A DNA stretch of 64,000 nt. It comes from Rhyacophila brunnea. Lineage: Eukaryota; Arthropoda; Insecta; Trichoptera; Rhyacophilidae. The stretch's first letter is position 1, and each line of letters begins with the position of its first letter. The notes below the pieces were generated by a model that was not told the DNA's origin, did not search any database, and saw only the letters and a program-made list of their open reading frames with translations. Made by a program: the position numbers and the translations under genes. The DNA lies in contig JAGYXB010001324.1 in assembly GCA_022495005.1 (NCBI GenBank), positions 3,968,001 through 4,032,000 of the forward strand. The letters run 5' to 3'. Below, piece after piece: positions 10,800 through 23,369 of this stretch.

Positions 10800-12464
10800 T
10801 GTGGTTTGTGCTTAAAAATCGTCACTTCTGATTGGGAAACAAGTTTGGTAAGCTTGTACCTACGTCACAAATATATATATATATAATATTTATCTACATT
10901 CTACTGCGTATTTAGGACCAGCATTCTGACAATCCTTCAGCGAAAAAAATATTATCTAATATAATATCACCCTTTTTGCGCCCACGGGTTATGACGCAGC
11001 ATTCCTGGTACATTATTCGTAGTGAGTACAGGTTTCATGATTTGATTATTTAATACGTAAAACAGTGGGAAAAAACTATTACAATTTCATCGTAAAAATT
11101 ACACACATGGTTATCCTTCTTTTAAGACCACTTGTTATTATTATCAAGAGTCTAGTATAACAATAGTGATAAGAAAAATTTAATACGGTGTAGGTACCTA
11201 TATATCTATGAACCATTTTCGTCCATCCATCTCTATCCTACTAATCAAGTAGGTACCTACTTGTGTATTCAATTGTGTGTTCAACAGCAACACAATTGTT
11301 TTAATTTCACACGTATTTCGTTTACAATGTTTACAAATCATAATAATAACCACACGTTCGGTTATAGTCATATTGATGTATCCATTCGTCAATAAGATTA
11401 AATTATAATATAAAAGACCTATGTAATATGAGAAAAGGACAGTTTGTAAAATTTCCATGTTAATGAAGCCTTTTGTTAAGTTAAGTTTCCGGCACAAGGG
11501 AGGCATTTTCTAAATTGAAACGTGAACTGTGGAATTCTCGAAGCATTTTACCCTGACACAACCCAATCGCGCGGCTCTTTCCCGCACATGAACCTTAAAC
11601 CTTAAGTTTCCCGGCAATTAAATTTCTTAGCAAATCGGCATTTCAGCACACCAGAACGGATCTCGTTGCCAGGACTCCTGCAATGATGCTACAAATGCGA
11701 TTTACGCATTGCAGGTCTTACATCGAAATACGCATTGGACGTGGACGTGGTAATGGATCGAATGTCTTCTGCTCCAATAATAAGGGGTGGAAGAATTAAG
11801 GAAAGCATTTGGTTTATGGAGGGGTTTCAATTCTGCGAGTTTTAACGACTAAGGCGTGCGTGGTCTTATTAACACATTTCGCTGGGTGCTTTTTAAAAGT
11901 TTCAAATAGGTATCGGAAAAGACACCTCGTAAAAGTTTTCGTATATTTTAATCAAAATGACAATATTTGTCGACTGAACTTATGATCAATTGCCGTATTT
12001 CTGAACACATTCGCAATGCAAATCGACTTTATCGACGAATCATTTCTATTAAATCTCGACAAAACTTTGAATTTTTTCTGTCAAACTTGAGAGAAGGCTG
12101 TGGTCATAAACATTTTTTTTATTTAATTTTGAAATCAAAAAAATAGAGGACGCGTGCGATATCGGGTACAAATTAATCTGAAATGTAGCTAATTTAATCA
12201 TTAGCTTAAGTTAAAAATTTTCAGCTTCAATTTAGTGTATAATGGTTATAATCTCCACAAAAAAGGTTTTTCGTCTACATTATGCTGGGTGTCCATAAAG
12301 ACTTAAAAGTCAGCAATTTTAATTATGGAGTGGTTGCCATCAGTATCGAAAATTAACACGATAAATAAAAAGAAAGTAAATGGAGCTATATAGTATTATT
12401 GTATTCCAGTTGATTAGGTACTATAATAATTATACTAAATAAACTATTTTTTATTCAGTGATTA
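10800..12464. other. Unique spacer with a small island
   Basis: No gene found. 11520-11720 is less AT-rich than the rest and contains a hairpin at 11678-11714 (CTGCAATG ... CATTGCAG). A 102-codon minus-strand frame at 11198-11506 shows no family motif. The rest is AT-rich. Confidence 0.35.
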
Positions 12465-12472
12465 ATATGAAT

Positions 12473-13038
12473 CAGTGGCGAAGGGTGGAGTAGGTAGCTG
12501 TTATGGTCCGACATAAACAAACGTATATTTTTTGTTTTCATTGAACTAAGACTACAATGTGTAGATAGTGTTTGTTTATTTTTAAATTTTAATTAAACAC
12601 TGCCTAATCCAAACCATAGTAATAATAGTCAAAATATAATCGTTTATCTATAAAATATCTAAAATTATACCATTAAACCATACATAATTTTAGACACTTT
12701 ATAGATAGAAGAATATTTTTTATCGATTATGGTTTGGTTTAGGCAGGACATAATGAATTAAAAAAATACTAACCAACATCACCTGTAATATGAAATCTTA
12801 ATTCAACGAAAATAAATAAGTATGACTGAAAAAGTGTGCACTATTTTGTCGAATCGCCCATAGGATATCAAAACTATTATGATTTGGCTTAGGCAGGGAT
12901 AATTGAAATTTAAAAGCTAACCAGCACCATTGGCAAATTGTATTCTTAGTTCAATGAAAACAAATAAGTATGACTGACAAAGTTTAGTGTGCACTATAAT
13001 GTTGAATTTTAACAGCCTACCTACACCCATCACAACTG
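12473..13038. mobile_element. hAT MITE family 1, copy B, with 8-bp TSD
   Basis: The ends are CAGTGGCGAAGGGTGGAG and a decayed inverse ending CATCACAACTG. A perfect 8-bp duplication ATATGAAT flanks it (12465-12472 and 13039-13046). The interior shows the family's mirrored CTGCCTAA..ACCA / TGGTTTAGGCAG blocks. Confidence 0.92.
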
Positions 13039-13289
13039 ATATGAATTACATATTTTATACTTAACGTACATAAATCAGAACATCTCAGAATTATACATAT
13101 TTAAGTACTTATTAGAAAATATAGAAACATATCTTCCATAGTAGAGCTTAAACACAACACGCAACGATCGCAATTCGGGTTTATTATTTATGAATTAATC
13201 TATTTATGCAATTACTGATAGAAATTTGGTAATAATAATGCATCTGAGGTGTTGTATCAATGTTGCTAATATAGTACAGAAAATACTAA

Positions 13290-13580
13290 ATCACGAGGAA
13301 AACTCAAATATTTTAGTTTGACAGCAAATTGACGACACTTGGCCAGATTGAGACGTTTTCACGAGGCCATGGTTTCGTAAGCATGTCGCAGAGTTTTGAC
13401 ATCTTACACTCCGGTGAAATCGCTCCGGATTTAAATGAAAGAAAAAATATATATCCAATATTATTTGGAACGGTGGCGTCGCCCCTCCCCTCGGCGCCGC
13501 GGCGCTTGGCAAAAATTCAAATAAGTCCAAAGAACTCTGCCGTGACAAACAAGTCAGATAAATCAATCATGGCAACATGG
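13290..13580. promoter_or_regulatory. GC-rich island with 12-bp GC palindrome
   Basis: 13330-13560 is markedly GC-richer than the window. It includes CCCCTCCCC and the perfect palindrome GCGCCGCGGCGC at 13494-13505. Open frames exist on both strands (121 codons from 13329 plus, 91 codons on the minus), but neither has a recognisable domain, and long chance frames are expected where stops are rarer. A promoter, enhancer or exon is possible. The role is not shown by sequence. Confidence 0.3.
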
Positions 13581-13585
13581 CTTAC

Positions 13586-13704
13586 CTTCGAATATATACC
13601 GCCTTATAAGTATCCTCTGGTAAAATTGAACAAGTGTTTTTTTTATTCATTTCGAGTAGGTACGGATAGATTTTTTCACGGGGAGCAAAGGTAGAAGTAC
13701 AACG
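13586..13704 (-). CDS. Candidate 119-nt coding exon
   Basis: On the minus strand a pyrimidine-rich stretch (TTCCCCTTCTTATTTGAAG) precedes CCAG, and the far edge reads CGAAG|GTAAGCC, a strong donor. One frame is open across the whole exon (RCTSTFAPREKIYPYLLEMN, then KKNTCSILPEDTYKAVYIR, plus two bases). An ATG lies at about residue 19. The peptide is not one I recognise. The next downstream candidate (7910-7975) would hit a stop immediately if joined in this phase, so the two are not consecutive coding exons of one transcript. The frame is open only from just upstream of the acceptor. Confidence 0.3.
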
Positions 13705-16363
13705 CTGGCTTCAAATAAGAAGGGGAATATAGTCATATTTTATAAATCAGATAAAAAAAGCTTCATAAGATTTTATTTATTATTTTAAATTTCACATTAA
13801 TGGTTAGGTTGTGATGTAAAAAATGTAAAATAAAGGTACAAAACGTTTTTCAACAACAGCTGAAAATAATTTTGTCGGGGGTGAAAAGATACCGGAAATC
13901 CAAAATACTCAGAAAATATATTTATGAAAAAAATTAATTAATATTTTAAGGCGCTAATTTTTCTCTTTTTTTATAAGCTGAAAAAATAATGATTGCGAAA
14001 AGATGATACAGCCTTTCACTATTCCTACATCAGAGAAAATATATTCGAATGAGTAGAAATAAAATCAAGTTCAATTTATATCCTATTGCACGCACTGTGC
14101 ACTTTTTTTTACATTGTAGGTATATTGGGCAAATAACTAAAACACAAACTTGACAATTATTTATTATTTTTTGTAATAACTAAAGTTTCAATATGAATTA
14201 TAATATAACAATGTTAAGAAGGCAATGAAAATAATTCATTGAAAAATGGAAAATCTACATTAATTAAGCGGTTAAACGTAAGACATACCCTTATTGATTT
14301 CATAACTTTCAAAAACATCAAACACTTCATTAATGACTTCGGCTTGTAATAATGTTTCCCGCCAAACTCAAAATACAAGTGTTTTTCAAAATTATTTTGT
14401 AAGATTTTTCGTACCTTTCGTATCTGAAAAAGTTGAGAAAATATAAATGTTAATCTGTAAGGATTTTTTTTCTAAATATAATTTTATTGGCACCCGTTAA
14501 TCATGTGATTTGCTTTTGATTATAGCGGGATACTTTCTCAGATAGAAAATATTTATATTAAAATGGACATGATAGCAGAATGGGCCAAATGTATTAACGG
14601 ACAATTTCAATAATCGTCCTCTAACTTCGAGTGTAAGCAAAATCAGAAATGTGGGCAAAAAGTGTTTTTTTTTTTTTTTTTGAGATAACGTTATTTTACA
14701 TTTCAGGCTACATGGTAGTCAAACAACGTTATGTCAATCTTTTCTAATTTCTTATTAAATAGTCAGTAAAGTTTAACGCTAACTACATAAGTTACCCTTG
14801 TTTTCATATTTTTTTTAAACTATCCCTATAAATTTTAACATCATCATAAGCAAGATGTACAATACACAATAAATTATAAAATATTAACATTAGGTTTTAA
14901 ATAAACATTTCCCTTGTTGAGTTACAAGAATCTAAAATAACGATTTTTGGCTCTCCTGTAAAGTTGCACTTTTGTAGATAGTGTTGTTTGACACTAAGCC
15001 CTTGTGGTGTACACGTCATAACGAAACGCACAAGACCGAGGTGTGAAATCGGCATCACCCATAAATATTTGATCCAAGCTGATGATGGAGATGATTGCAA
15101 TATTTGAATCGTAAATAGAATTCATTTTTGAAGCACATTTTATCTGAATTAAATATGTTTACGTACAAAATTAACAATTTTTATGAAGAGATTCAGTTAT
15201 CTATGAGCAGGATCGTTTTAGAGATTCTTTTATGATGTATTAAATGATGTATCCTTTTAGTATATCGATGCTTAGAAAATGCGTGATGTAAGTATGCTCT
15301 TAAAGCATTTGTAATATACAATAGTACCATATAATATAAAACAAAACAACTTCTTTAGTCCATGTCTACCGTGCATTAGAATATAATACGTCACTGTCGG
15401 CATATCCGCCTTTGGCAATATACATGACGTATTATTGGATTTTTTCAATTGAGCATAAATTTCAGGAACAATGTCACATAGACGAATAGTTTTCATTTGA
15501 ATTTTCAATATGAGGAAAAAACTCATAAGCTTCGTGACTCAAAAACAAGATTCAATATTATTGCGACTTTTCCATGCGGGAAGATTCAAATTGAGAAAAA
15601 TAACAAACGTTACAACAGAAGAAGTTCGAAATCAAATGGTAGTTCAGCTCGCCACGTGTGTATACGAACGCTTTCCATGCCTCCATAAACGTGTCGGATG
15701 TTATGTAGGTATTTAGGTTACTATAAACAAAATTCAAGGACCATTATCATTGTCATGATTACAGCTTTCGTCCATTATAGTATAATGGTCATCGGCTAAT
15801 ACCTACACTGCAATGTACGAATCCCGTGTATTATTTACTTTATAACATGTGGTTTTTTGTTCGTCGGGAAAACACCAAAATGTCAAATTATGAAACATTA
15901 AACTTAATTACAATATCTACCGAAGAAAGATAAAAACTACACATATTTTGAAATAACTGATGGGATGTTAGAAACGATGTGTGATTCATGAAAAATTATT
16001 ATAGTTAAGTGCAGTGAAGTTCTCTGATTATTGTTTAATAAGAATAATTTGGAAAAAATTATAAACGTAACGTATCTAACCATATCAGTGAAATGTATGT
16101 TTGATTTAAAATCAACGTATTAAATTGGAGATGCAAAAAATGGTGAAAAATAATTTATTAAAATTAGCTACATACAGTCTATAATTTTAATTACAACTTA
16201 ACAGGTATCCAGGTATGCGCTCACAAATTGCAAAAGTAGAGCTACGGTTTTGTGTAATAAATATAGTTTCAGTATTAATTTATGTTCGCCATACAAAAAG
16301 CCCAGATAAATTTTATTAATATTCACAAAAATGTCGAAGGCCATGTAATATGTTTATGCCTCC
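13705..16363. other. AT-rich spacer with poly-T
   Basis: About 2.6 kb with no recognisable gene. There is a 17-base T run at about 14665-14681. The short frames at 14897-15716 lack motifs and overlap on both strands. Nothing assignable. Confidence 0.45.
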
Positions 16364-16672
16364 TGCGCATCTATTCTATGTATAAGACTGCTTTCAGCCA
16401 CTACGGCAGCTATCTAAGGTAGGTAGGTTTGTATCGAAGTATTAGCACTCATTGTAACAATTATTACAATAAGTTGGGAATCTGAATAATTAAAACTGTC
16501 TATCTCGCTCTAAAAGCACAGCTAAAAGAGGTGCTGATAAACATATCACTTATTTTAACAATAACAATTAACTTATTGTAATTGTTTAAATACGTGCTAA
16601 TACTTCGATACAAACCTACCTTAGATAGCTGCTGTAGCGGCCAAAACCAGTCTTGTGTATAGAATAGATGCA
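16364..16672. mobile_element. Long-TIR MITE, copy 2
   Basis: Runs from TGCGCATCTATTCTATG to AGAATAGATGCA, with a mirrored interior (CTATCTAAGGTAGG ... CCTACCTTAGATAG). It is the same family as 641-954 and slightly better preserved in the outer arms. The central parts contain TTATTGTAATTGT motifs. Confidence 0.8.
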
Positions 16673-17229
16673 CGGATGTAGAATATAAATTTAATTACGT
16701 GAAACTTCATATTTTTTGTGATACTTAATAGGTTTTTACATGGACGTGACATTTGTTTACAATAGTGGTATCATGGAAATAGTATACAAGCGCCGTTATC
16801 TAGTATTTCGTCCGAGTGATTGTCGTAACTCACATTTCGCGGATGTAACTATGCATACTCTGTGCAAGGTAAAAAAATGTCAGCACTTAGCGAAATCCGT
16901 CTCGATATAATTGATAAATGTAATTGAACATTTTACATAACAAACTTTACTGACCGACTTTTTTCACGAGTTATTTAATCGGATCTGGCTCAATTGCACT
17001 TTTGAATACGTATTTTTACTAAACTTCCCCGGAGGAAATTGGGGGATGGTTATGTAGACGTTCATCGGTTTCTATTTAAAGTGACATAATCGGGATATAT
17101 TCGTCCCAATTATTTACTTTTTATTTTATCTGGACAACCAATCTGATAGCTGCTATCAAACCATGCACAACACGCCACCAAGTTGTAGACAACCAGCCAG
17201 TAGGTACATTCGCTCTACAAATTAGATAC
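16673..17229. other. Spacer
   Basis: Unique sequence without visible features. Confidence 0.4.
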
Positions 17230-17237
17230 ACACCTAC

Positions 17238-17724
17238 CAGTGGCGAAGGGTGGAGGCAGGCTGTTAAGATCCGCTATAAATAGTACACACTAAACTTTGT
17301 CAGTCATATGTATTTATATTCACAATTCACAAATGGTGTTGGTTAGTTTTTAAAATTCAATTAAGCCCTGCGAAAACCGAGCCATAATAGATAATGGTCA
17401 AAAAATACGCGTCTATCTATAAAATTTCTAAAATTATGCAATTAAATCATACATAACTTTGGATATTTTATAGATAGAATATTTTGTATCTATTATAGTT
17501 TGGATTAGGCAGGGCTTAATGAATTTAAAAAAATTAAAAATTTTGTCGTATCGCCCAAAGTATTAGGTGTGGTTTAGGCAGGGTTTAATTGATTTTAAAA
17601 ACTAACATACATCATCTGTAAATTATAGTCTTAGCTTAATAAAAACAAATGCGTATGACTAACAAAGTTTAATGTGCACTATTTATGGCCGATCTTCACA
17701 GCCTACCTCCAGCCTTCACCACTG
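17238..17724. mobile_element. hAT MITE family 1, copy C, with 8-bp TSD
   Basis: CAGTGGCGAAGGGTGGAGGC on the left and CCTTCACCACTG on the right, flanked by perfect ACACCTAC duplications (17230-17237 and 17725-17732). The 487-bp interior has the mirrored GGCAGGG..TTAAT / ATTAAGCCCTGC blocks typical of the family. Confidence 0.93.
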
Positions 17725-17732
17725 ACACCTAC

Positions 17733-19679
17733 AGAGGAATATGCACCGTATCAAACAATGTCGAAAATATATTGTTTTCATTAATATTTCAAATAAATCA
17801 AGAAATTTAATTATACAGTTAGTTTTTAAAATTTTGTTTCTCGTAGGTTAGGCACATACTAATAATCAAAGATATCTTCCTTTAGCATAGTCATATATTG
17901 GCCACAGGTTGTACCTGGATACCGACGCAATAATTCCTTGCCGGTCCTGTGGGAAGACGCTATGTCGTGTTCCTGCTTCATCCGCCTTCAGGAAACCCAA
18001 TTCGATCAAATCAAATCAAAAATACTTGGAGCGTGATAATACTAATCATCTCGCGGCGAGATGTGCGTGTCTTTACGCGTAGAAATAATTCCCAGGGTGG
18101 AATTTCGCGACTTGCTTTGAGACGCCATCTTTCATTAGGTAGATACGATCTGATAAATATATTATACAGGTACGGGATCAGATACCCACCGTACCTACAT
18201 TGATAGAAATCATAAATACACACGTGTGTATTAAATTAAAAGTAAAGTTTTGTATTGATCGCATCACAATTTCGAAACTCGACGAGTTGATTTTACATTA
18301 TACCTATAATTTAAAAGAACACCTATCATATACTATATTATATTCCTTTTACTAAAAAAAGAAACAGTAGGGATGTACGTAGATAAATTGATTTACTGGA
18401 CAAATAAGAGCAATCGTGAAATATGATCTATAATCCTCCGGTGACGCAAATATGTATGAATATAAAAAAATCATGATTTTACAATGTTGTTTAATCAGAT
18501 CGTTTCGAATAAGTATTAAATCTAAACTAATCACAGTTTCTTCGCGGTATTTTTTCGAGGGCTGCCAGTAGACCAAGAATGAGAGTTAAAAATGAATATG
18601 AGAATAGCAGATATAAAAATACATATGATACCGCTTTTATATCTACAATACTTTGGACGGACTTACTACAAGCAAACATTAATTTATAAAGTCACTATTC
18701 AGATGAGTAAAAATCATAATATTTTGTACCCGAAAGTTTTTCTAAACTATGCGATTTTTTTCGTTTCAGTGATAATTTATTATTAGGATTAGATATTCTA
18801 TAGTGTACGTACATAATACAAAAAAAAGTTTCCCTCTTGCTAGAGCCTGGATATATTGCAGTCTTTGATTTTCAGAAAATGCAAGCATCCGTGTGAATAA
18901 AAATGTATTTTATCACATTCTATATAATAATAATGGTCATATATCAAAATATAGTCACTGCGCCATTAAATACTAATAAAGATGTCGACGAACACGTTTA
19001 ATATGTGCATTTTGCAATAAAATAACTGACACACATTCTTACGCATAAGTTACACATTGAATACCTACTTAAATGCATCACTTTTTTGCGTTTTGATAAA
19101 ACTTTCACCTTGCGTCGTAAATTCAGTTTTGCAATTTATTATTTTTTCATTAACTAAATTAAAAGTTAATTCGAGAATCTCTAGGGAATGAGTTTTTAGT
19201 TTTAATTTTTTTTAATATTCTGGACATAATATTCAAATACAACCATCGAGGTTATATTTTATTACAAAAAGCTCTCGATCAAAAATAATAGATGTGTCCA
19301 CCTCAGTACCAGACTGTACATATGTGTCATGCCCAAATCACAGTTTGACAATATTCATAAAAAAACTGAAAAACTGAAAAACTGAAAATCTTAAAACAAT
19401 AAGGTCTTAGTGATATTAACATGAAGGGCATCAAAAATATTTTACGTAGCCCGACTCTCAGTCAGATACAGATATTAGATTTGTACCTCCAGTTTGTACA
19501 ACTCGGCCAATTTAAATTTCAACTCAATAGGTGTATGATGAAAATGATAAATTTAATTAGTGATATGGCAACTTTATAATTTAAGCAATTTCCCTAGTTT
19601 TTTACACTACCGAAAAATCATGAACCTAAGTATTGTAGTGTTACAAAAATGGAATATTGTCATCGGGCCCTCTAATTAC
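17733..19679. other. AT-rich spacer with simple repeats
   Basis: No gene is supported. A frame at 17949-18203 (84 codons) lies in a slightly GC-richer stretch that contains a CCACAGG ... CCTGTGG inverted repeat (about 17900-17952) and a TCAAA repeat near 18003-18020. I could not identify it. An AAAAACTG triplet tandem repeat is at about 19362-19388. Confidence 0.4.
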
Positions 19680-19689
19680 GATTGGCACC

Positions 19690-20098
19690 ATGGCTGACAG
19701 GTTTCTAGCCTGGGGACCCGGGCTCTTGGAAGGCCCGGCGTGGCGGGTCGACCTGATAATTGAGATAAACACAAATCACAAATTTGTCTTGACGTGAAAA
19801 AAGTCACCTACGGTCCTATTTTACTTGTACGTCTTAACATTTTAAAATCTCTAGTTGTCTGATGCTAATTTTGATTAATGTGTGTCGATATTCGACAACT
19901 CCATAATAATAACTCCATAAATGGATTTATTGAACAATACAAAAATTCGCTAAACATACACCTAACATCCTTAATTTCACCTGACACAACATTTAGAAAA
20001 CGATTCTCTAAAAAGTCTCACTGCCTTTAACCGTAGCGATGGGTAAGAGGGCCGCCAAAGATCCTGGCCTGGGGTCCGCTTCAAGATGTGAGGGCCAT
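19690..20098. mobile_element. Non-autonomous element with 10-bp direct repeats
   Basis: A 409-bp unit starts ATGGCTGACAGG..TAGCC and ends ..GATGTGAGGGCCAT. It is flanked by perfect direct repeats GATTGGCACC at 19680-19689 and 20099-20108. The same GC-rich end blocks (CTGGGGACCCGGGCT and GCCAAAGATCCTGGCCTGG) recur at 23975-24425, 24502-24592 and, inverted, at 36825-37262. A 9-10 bp duplication would suit a Mutator-like element, but the terminal inverted repeat is short and a hAT-derived origin is not excluded. Confidence 0.7.
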
Positions 20099-20108
20099 GA
20101 TTGGCACC

Positions 20109-20800
20109 GTTGAATAATTCATTTTAATGTGTTAATAAAATTATATCAAGAAACAATAGTTACGCACAGCGCTTTGTAACTGCGAGAATCCCAGGAAGTT
20201 ATATGGGAAAATGAATAATGTGATGTATATTGATAATTGATTCGTCGGATGTTGATAGTTGACCACTGCGTCAATTAGTATCAGAGATCAGAATCAGTGG
20301 AAGCACCTGATCGCATAATCACGATATCAACACTTGCGTTGACTCTGAGTTACATATTAGCCAGTGGAGAGGCCGCGTCAAAAATTGACCAATCCGTGTT
20401 TCCGCCGGCGCACAAGGGCGACCCCTTTCTCTAATAACGCGTATCATGTACTCCAATAAAATCCACGTGACAGATAAGCGCACTGGCAAGGTTTTGACAT
20501 ACTATAAATTATTAGTATTATTAGTATGTCGAATTCCAAACATAGGTCAAAATTATTGAGGCGATCATTCTTTGTAGTTTTTCTGATAAGTTGATAAGAG
20601 GCATGGTCATAACTCATAACACTCATAACTTCATAAGTAGGTACCCACTTAAAAAGTCTATGGAAATTATTAATTTTAAATTTTATCGCATGGTTAAATG
20701 TCACTCACTAATTTACCTAATCTAATTAATATTCTGCCTGAATCATATACTTACTAAATTTAATAAAATAGTAAGATAATCGGAATTGACAGTATAGGAG
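20109..20800. other. Spacer
   Basis: Unique sequence. A CCAGTGGAGAGGCCGCG stretch near 20360 resembles a hAT end but has no partner. Confidence 0.35.
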
Positions 20801-20842
20801 ACCTTGACACAACCACCGTGGAAATTATCTTCCGAGGTTTCA

Positions 20843-21292
20843 ATGAGGAAAATGGGTTTAAAAAATCTGATTGCTATCGACATATTGATTTACAATGGTA
20901 TTATGAAAGGAATTTTTCACATGCAAATTAAATCCGTACGATTACCACATAAAAAATACTATCATACCAGTTGTACGAGCTCCAGACATACCAGATTAAT
21001 ATCGCCTTTTTATTTGCCCATATATCTTTATGCACTATGCCCTGATCTAGCGTCATTGTCTGCCACAAAACACCTGCATTTTACTATTCAAGGAAAAAAA
21101 CCGATAAGCGAGGTCCTGAGAGACGAAGAACTTTCTGTCTCAAGAATTTTGCAGGCTTGTTTGAGCTCAGCACTTCATCCCTGTATGGATCAACAACGGC
21201 AGATAGGGAATAATTGTGGTCAAAATTATAGCTTATATCCGATAACGGATGTGGCACAGACATCTCTTCTCTTCTTGGTCGTACACTCATGA
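20843..21292 (+). other. 149-codon ATG-initiated open frame of unknown meaning
   Basis: It starts at ATG 20843 (the frame is open from 20804) and runs to a stop at 21292. The first two thirds match nothing in the window. The last part overlaps, in antisense, the 3' end of the LINE fragment beginning near 21270. The composition (many S, L, H, C residues, no motif) does not argue for a real protein. It is one of the longest ATG-started frames of the window, so I list it, but the length alone is only mildly unusual for 64 kb. Confidence 0.12.
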
Positions 21293-21860
21293 CTGAGGAT
21301 CGTGACCACTTTTAAATTTTGTCATCCTTTGAGTGACGAACCATCCTTCTCGATCTTCCGCTTCTCGCAGGGCAGAAAGAATGGTGCCCCAGTCAGCTCT
21401 TTAACTTGGCCGCTCCAGCGCGTAGACGCTCTTCCTCTGCTTTGCCTTCCCTGGAGGTCACCCAAAACCACCAGTCTCTCCAGATTGCCCGGTCCGCGCC
21501 GGACAATATGTCCAAAAAACTGCAGAATTCCTCTCAGACATATTGCTGAGAGCCGTTACTTTATCTGCAGTCTCTGGATGATTGACTGGTTCGTCCTGTG
21601 CTCCGTCCAAGAAATACGAAGCATTCAGCGCCAACACCACATCTCAAAGGCATCAATTGTCTTCCGTTCCCTTGCCTTCGGGGTCCACGACCGACTCCGT
21701 ATAAAAATAAAGAGAACACTAATGTTTGCACAAGCATCATTTTTGTGGCAATCGAAATTCCCCGAATCCTTCCATATAGTGGCACAGACATAGGTAAGAG
21801 ATTTTGCAAATAATAATTTCTGTGACCGTTGTTGCATGTTAGTGTTACTTTAAGCACTAA
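21270..21860 (-). pseudogene. LINE family B reverse transcriptase C-terminal fragment
   Basis: The minus strand carries, across frameshifts, ATKMMLVQTLVFSLFLYG, then RSWTPKARERKTIDAFEMWC, FLGRSTGRTSQSS and a region reading roughly QFFGHIVRRGPGNLE. This is the thumb and C-terminal part found in many endonuclease-reverse transcriptase LINEs ((L/F)YG.E.WTL...R.(I/L)(D/E)AFEMWCWRR). The catalytic palm domain is absent (5' truncation). A second copy in the opposite orientation is at 34620-35030. The plus-strand frame of 163 codons at 21302 is its antisense shadow. Confidence 0.8.
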
Positions 21861-22916
21861 TTAAATTCAATGTTTTCGATATTCTGTACTTTATAATATC
21901 ACGTAGTTAGTAATAGGTACATATCGTATTTTTTTCATCCGAATCGACAAATCAATTTACGAAATTAGAGTAAATCACCTTTTTCGCTTGCCGCTTGATA
22001 AAATGAATAACATGGTCCAATAGACAACTGCTATGATTATTTTAGTTTATTGAATATGAAAATGATAATAGATTGCCAGGATGCAATGAAATCGTTGTGC
22101 TGATAGTTGATATTAAGAAAATACAGCGCCGCTAAAAAAACTGGCGCCAATAAAAAACGCCTTTGAACGTAAAATTATTTTCGGCAGGTGCTATGCACCC
22201 ATAACCTATTGTAAATTTGATCTGATAAGAGTATCTATAAATTAAAATAGAAATAACTCATTAGTGGACATTAGTGGAGTAATGGTATGTAAATTGGTTT
22301 TTGAATATTGTGATAAGGTTATAAATGTTATAATAATGCAAATAAAATAAATATGCCGCGTATTTCATGACTGAATAGTTTTATTACAGGTACCTACCTA
22401 GTCAATATCTTTCGTTGCTATTGGCAACGCCCTTTGTACGATGAATCAAGTAAAGTCTTGGTCAATTCCTAGATATTCTATCAACTTCGAAAAATATGTT
22501 GAAAACAAACTTCTTTATATCGACGGAGCCTAAATTTGATATGAAAGTAAAGCTAAAGAAGGTGATATTAAGACTAATACATATTTAAAAAAGCTGCAAG
22601 TAGATTTTTAAGTAAAAAACTTCGTATTGTAAAAATCGCAAGCATTTCAACACAATTACAGACAAACAGCCAATTCTATAAATTATTAACAAAATGGGCC
22701 GACTAATAATAGAGCCGAAAAATAGTACAAAGATGGCGGCTAATAAAAGTTTCACGCTGCTATTTTCAATGCGCCAACGTACATAATAGGTATGTGTAAT
22801 ATGGCTATTAATTTGCCTTACTAACTTAAAACATGTCTATTTGGTTGAAATTTAAAAAATGAGTGAATAAATCAATGCTAGGACCACTAATGCATTCACT
22901 TATTTAAAAAAACAAA
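21861..22916. other. AT-rich spacer
   Basis: No gene. GGCGCC occurs at 22142 (ACTGGCGCCAATAAAAAACG) in an otherwise featureless stretch. Confidence 0.4.
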
Positions 22917-23095
22917 GTGAAGGCATTCATAAAACATTGGAGCTTTGGAAATCAAAATTACAAAAAAAATAAGTTCGCAATGTTTCCACTTTTAAATGAT
23001 TTCTGGGCCAGATATATTGAAGCAAACAAAAATCTATTTACCGAGTTCTTGGTTAGTTTGCTAATGCACTTTTCACAGTATTTTATTAAAAGTAA
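22917..23095 (+). pseudogene. hAT transposase middle fragment, outer element
   Basis: The frame reads KAFIKHWSFGNQNYKKNKFA, MFPLLNDFW and NLFTEFLVSLLMHFSQYF. It resembles the segment of ZBED/FAM200-type hAT transposases where KI.AF..KL..W......NF.MFPLL.DF is followed by a helical L..H......YF region. It lies outside the terminal repeats of the hAT inserted at 23253, so it belongs to the host element. No start, no catalytic residues and no C-terminus are here. Confidence 0.65.
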
Positions 23096-23369
23096 AAAAA
23101 TAGTCGCCTGCGGCGCTGCTTTATTTCAAAGTTGTTAAATATTTTAAATACATCTGTGGTTGTGCGCTGCAATTTGATGTATACCTATATGATGATTGAT
23201 ATACTTAAATGATAACACTCCCGTGTGTGATTTAGGAAACACTACTTTAGAGCAGTGCTCCGCAACCGGTGTGCCGTGAGACGATTCTAGGTGTGCCGCG
23301 GAGCATTGCTTAAAAACAAACACAAATATTTTTTTATAGATATTATAGTACAATACTTGATAGCCAAAT

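Noticed and set aside
13329..13694. 121-codon plus-strand open frame
   Set aside because: It starts with TTG, has no domain, and crosses a GC-rich island where stops are rare. About one chance frame of this length is expected in the window.
17949..18203. 84-codon frame as a gene
   Set aside because: It starts without context, has no recognisable motif, and overlaps a minus-strand frame of similar length.
21302..21793. 163-codon plus-strand open frame
   Set aside because: It is the antisense of a LINE reverse-transcriptase fragment whose minus strand shows the DAFEMWCWR and GRTSQSS motifs.
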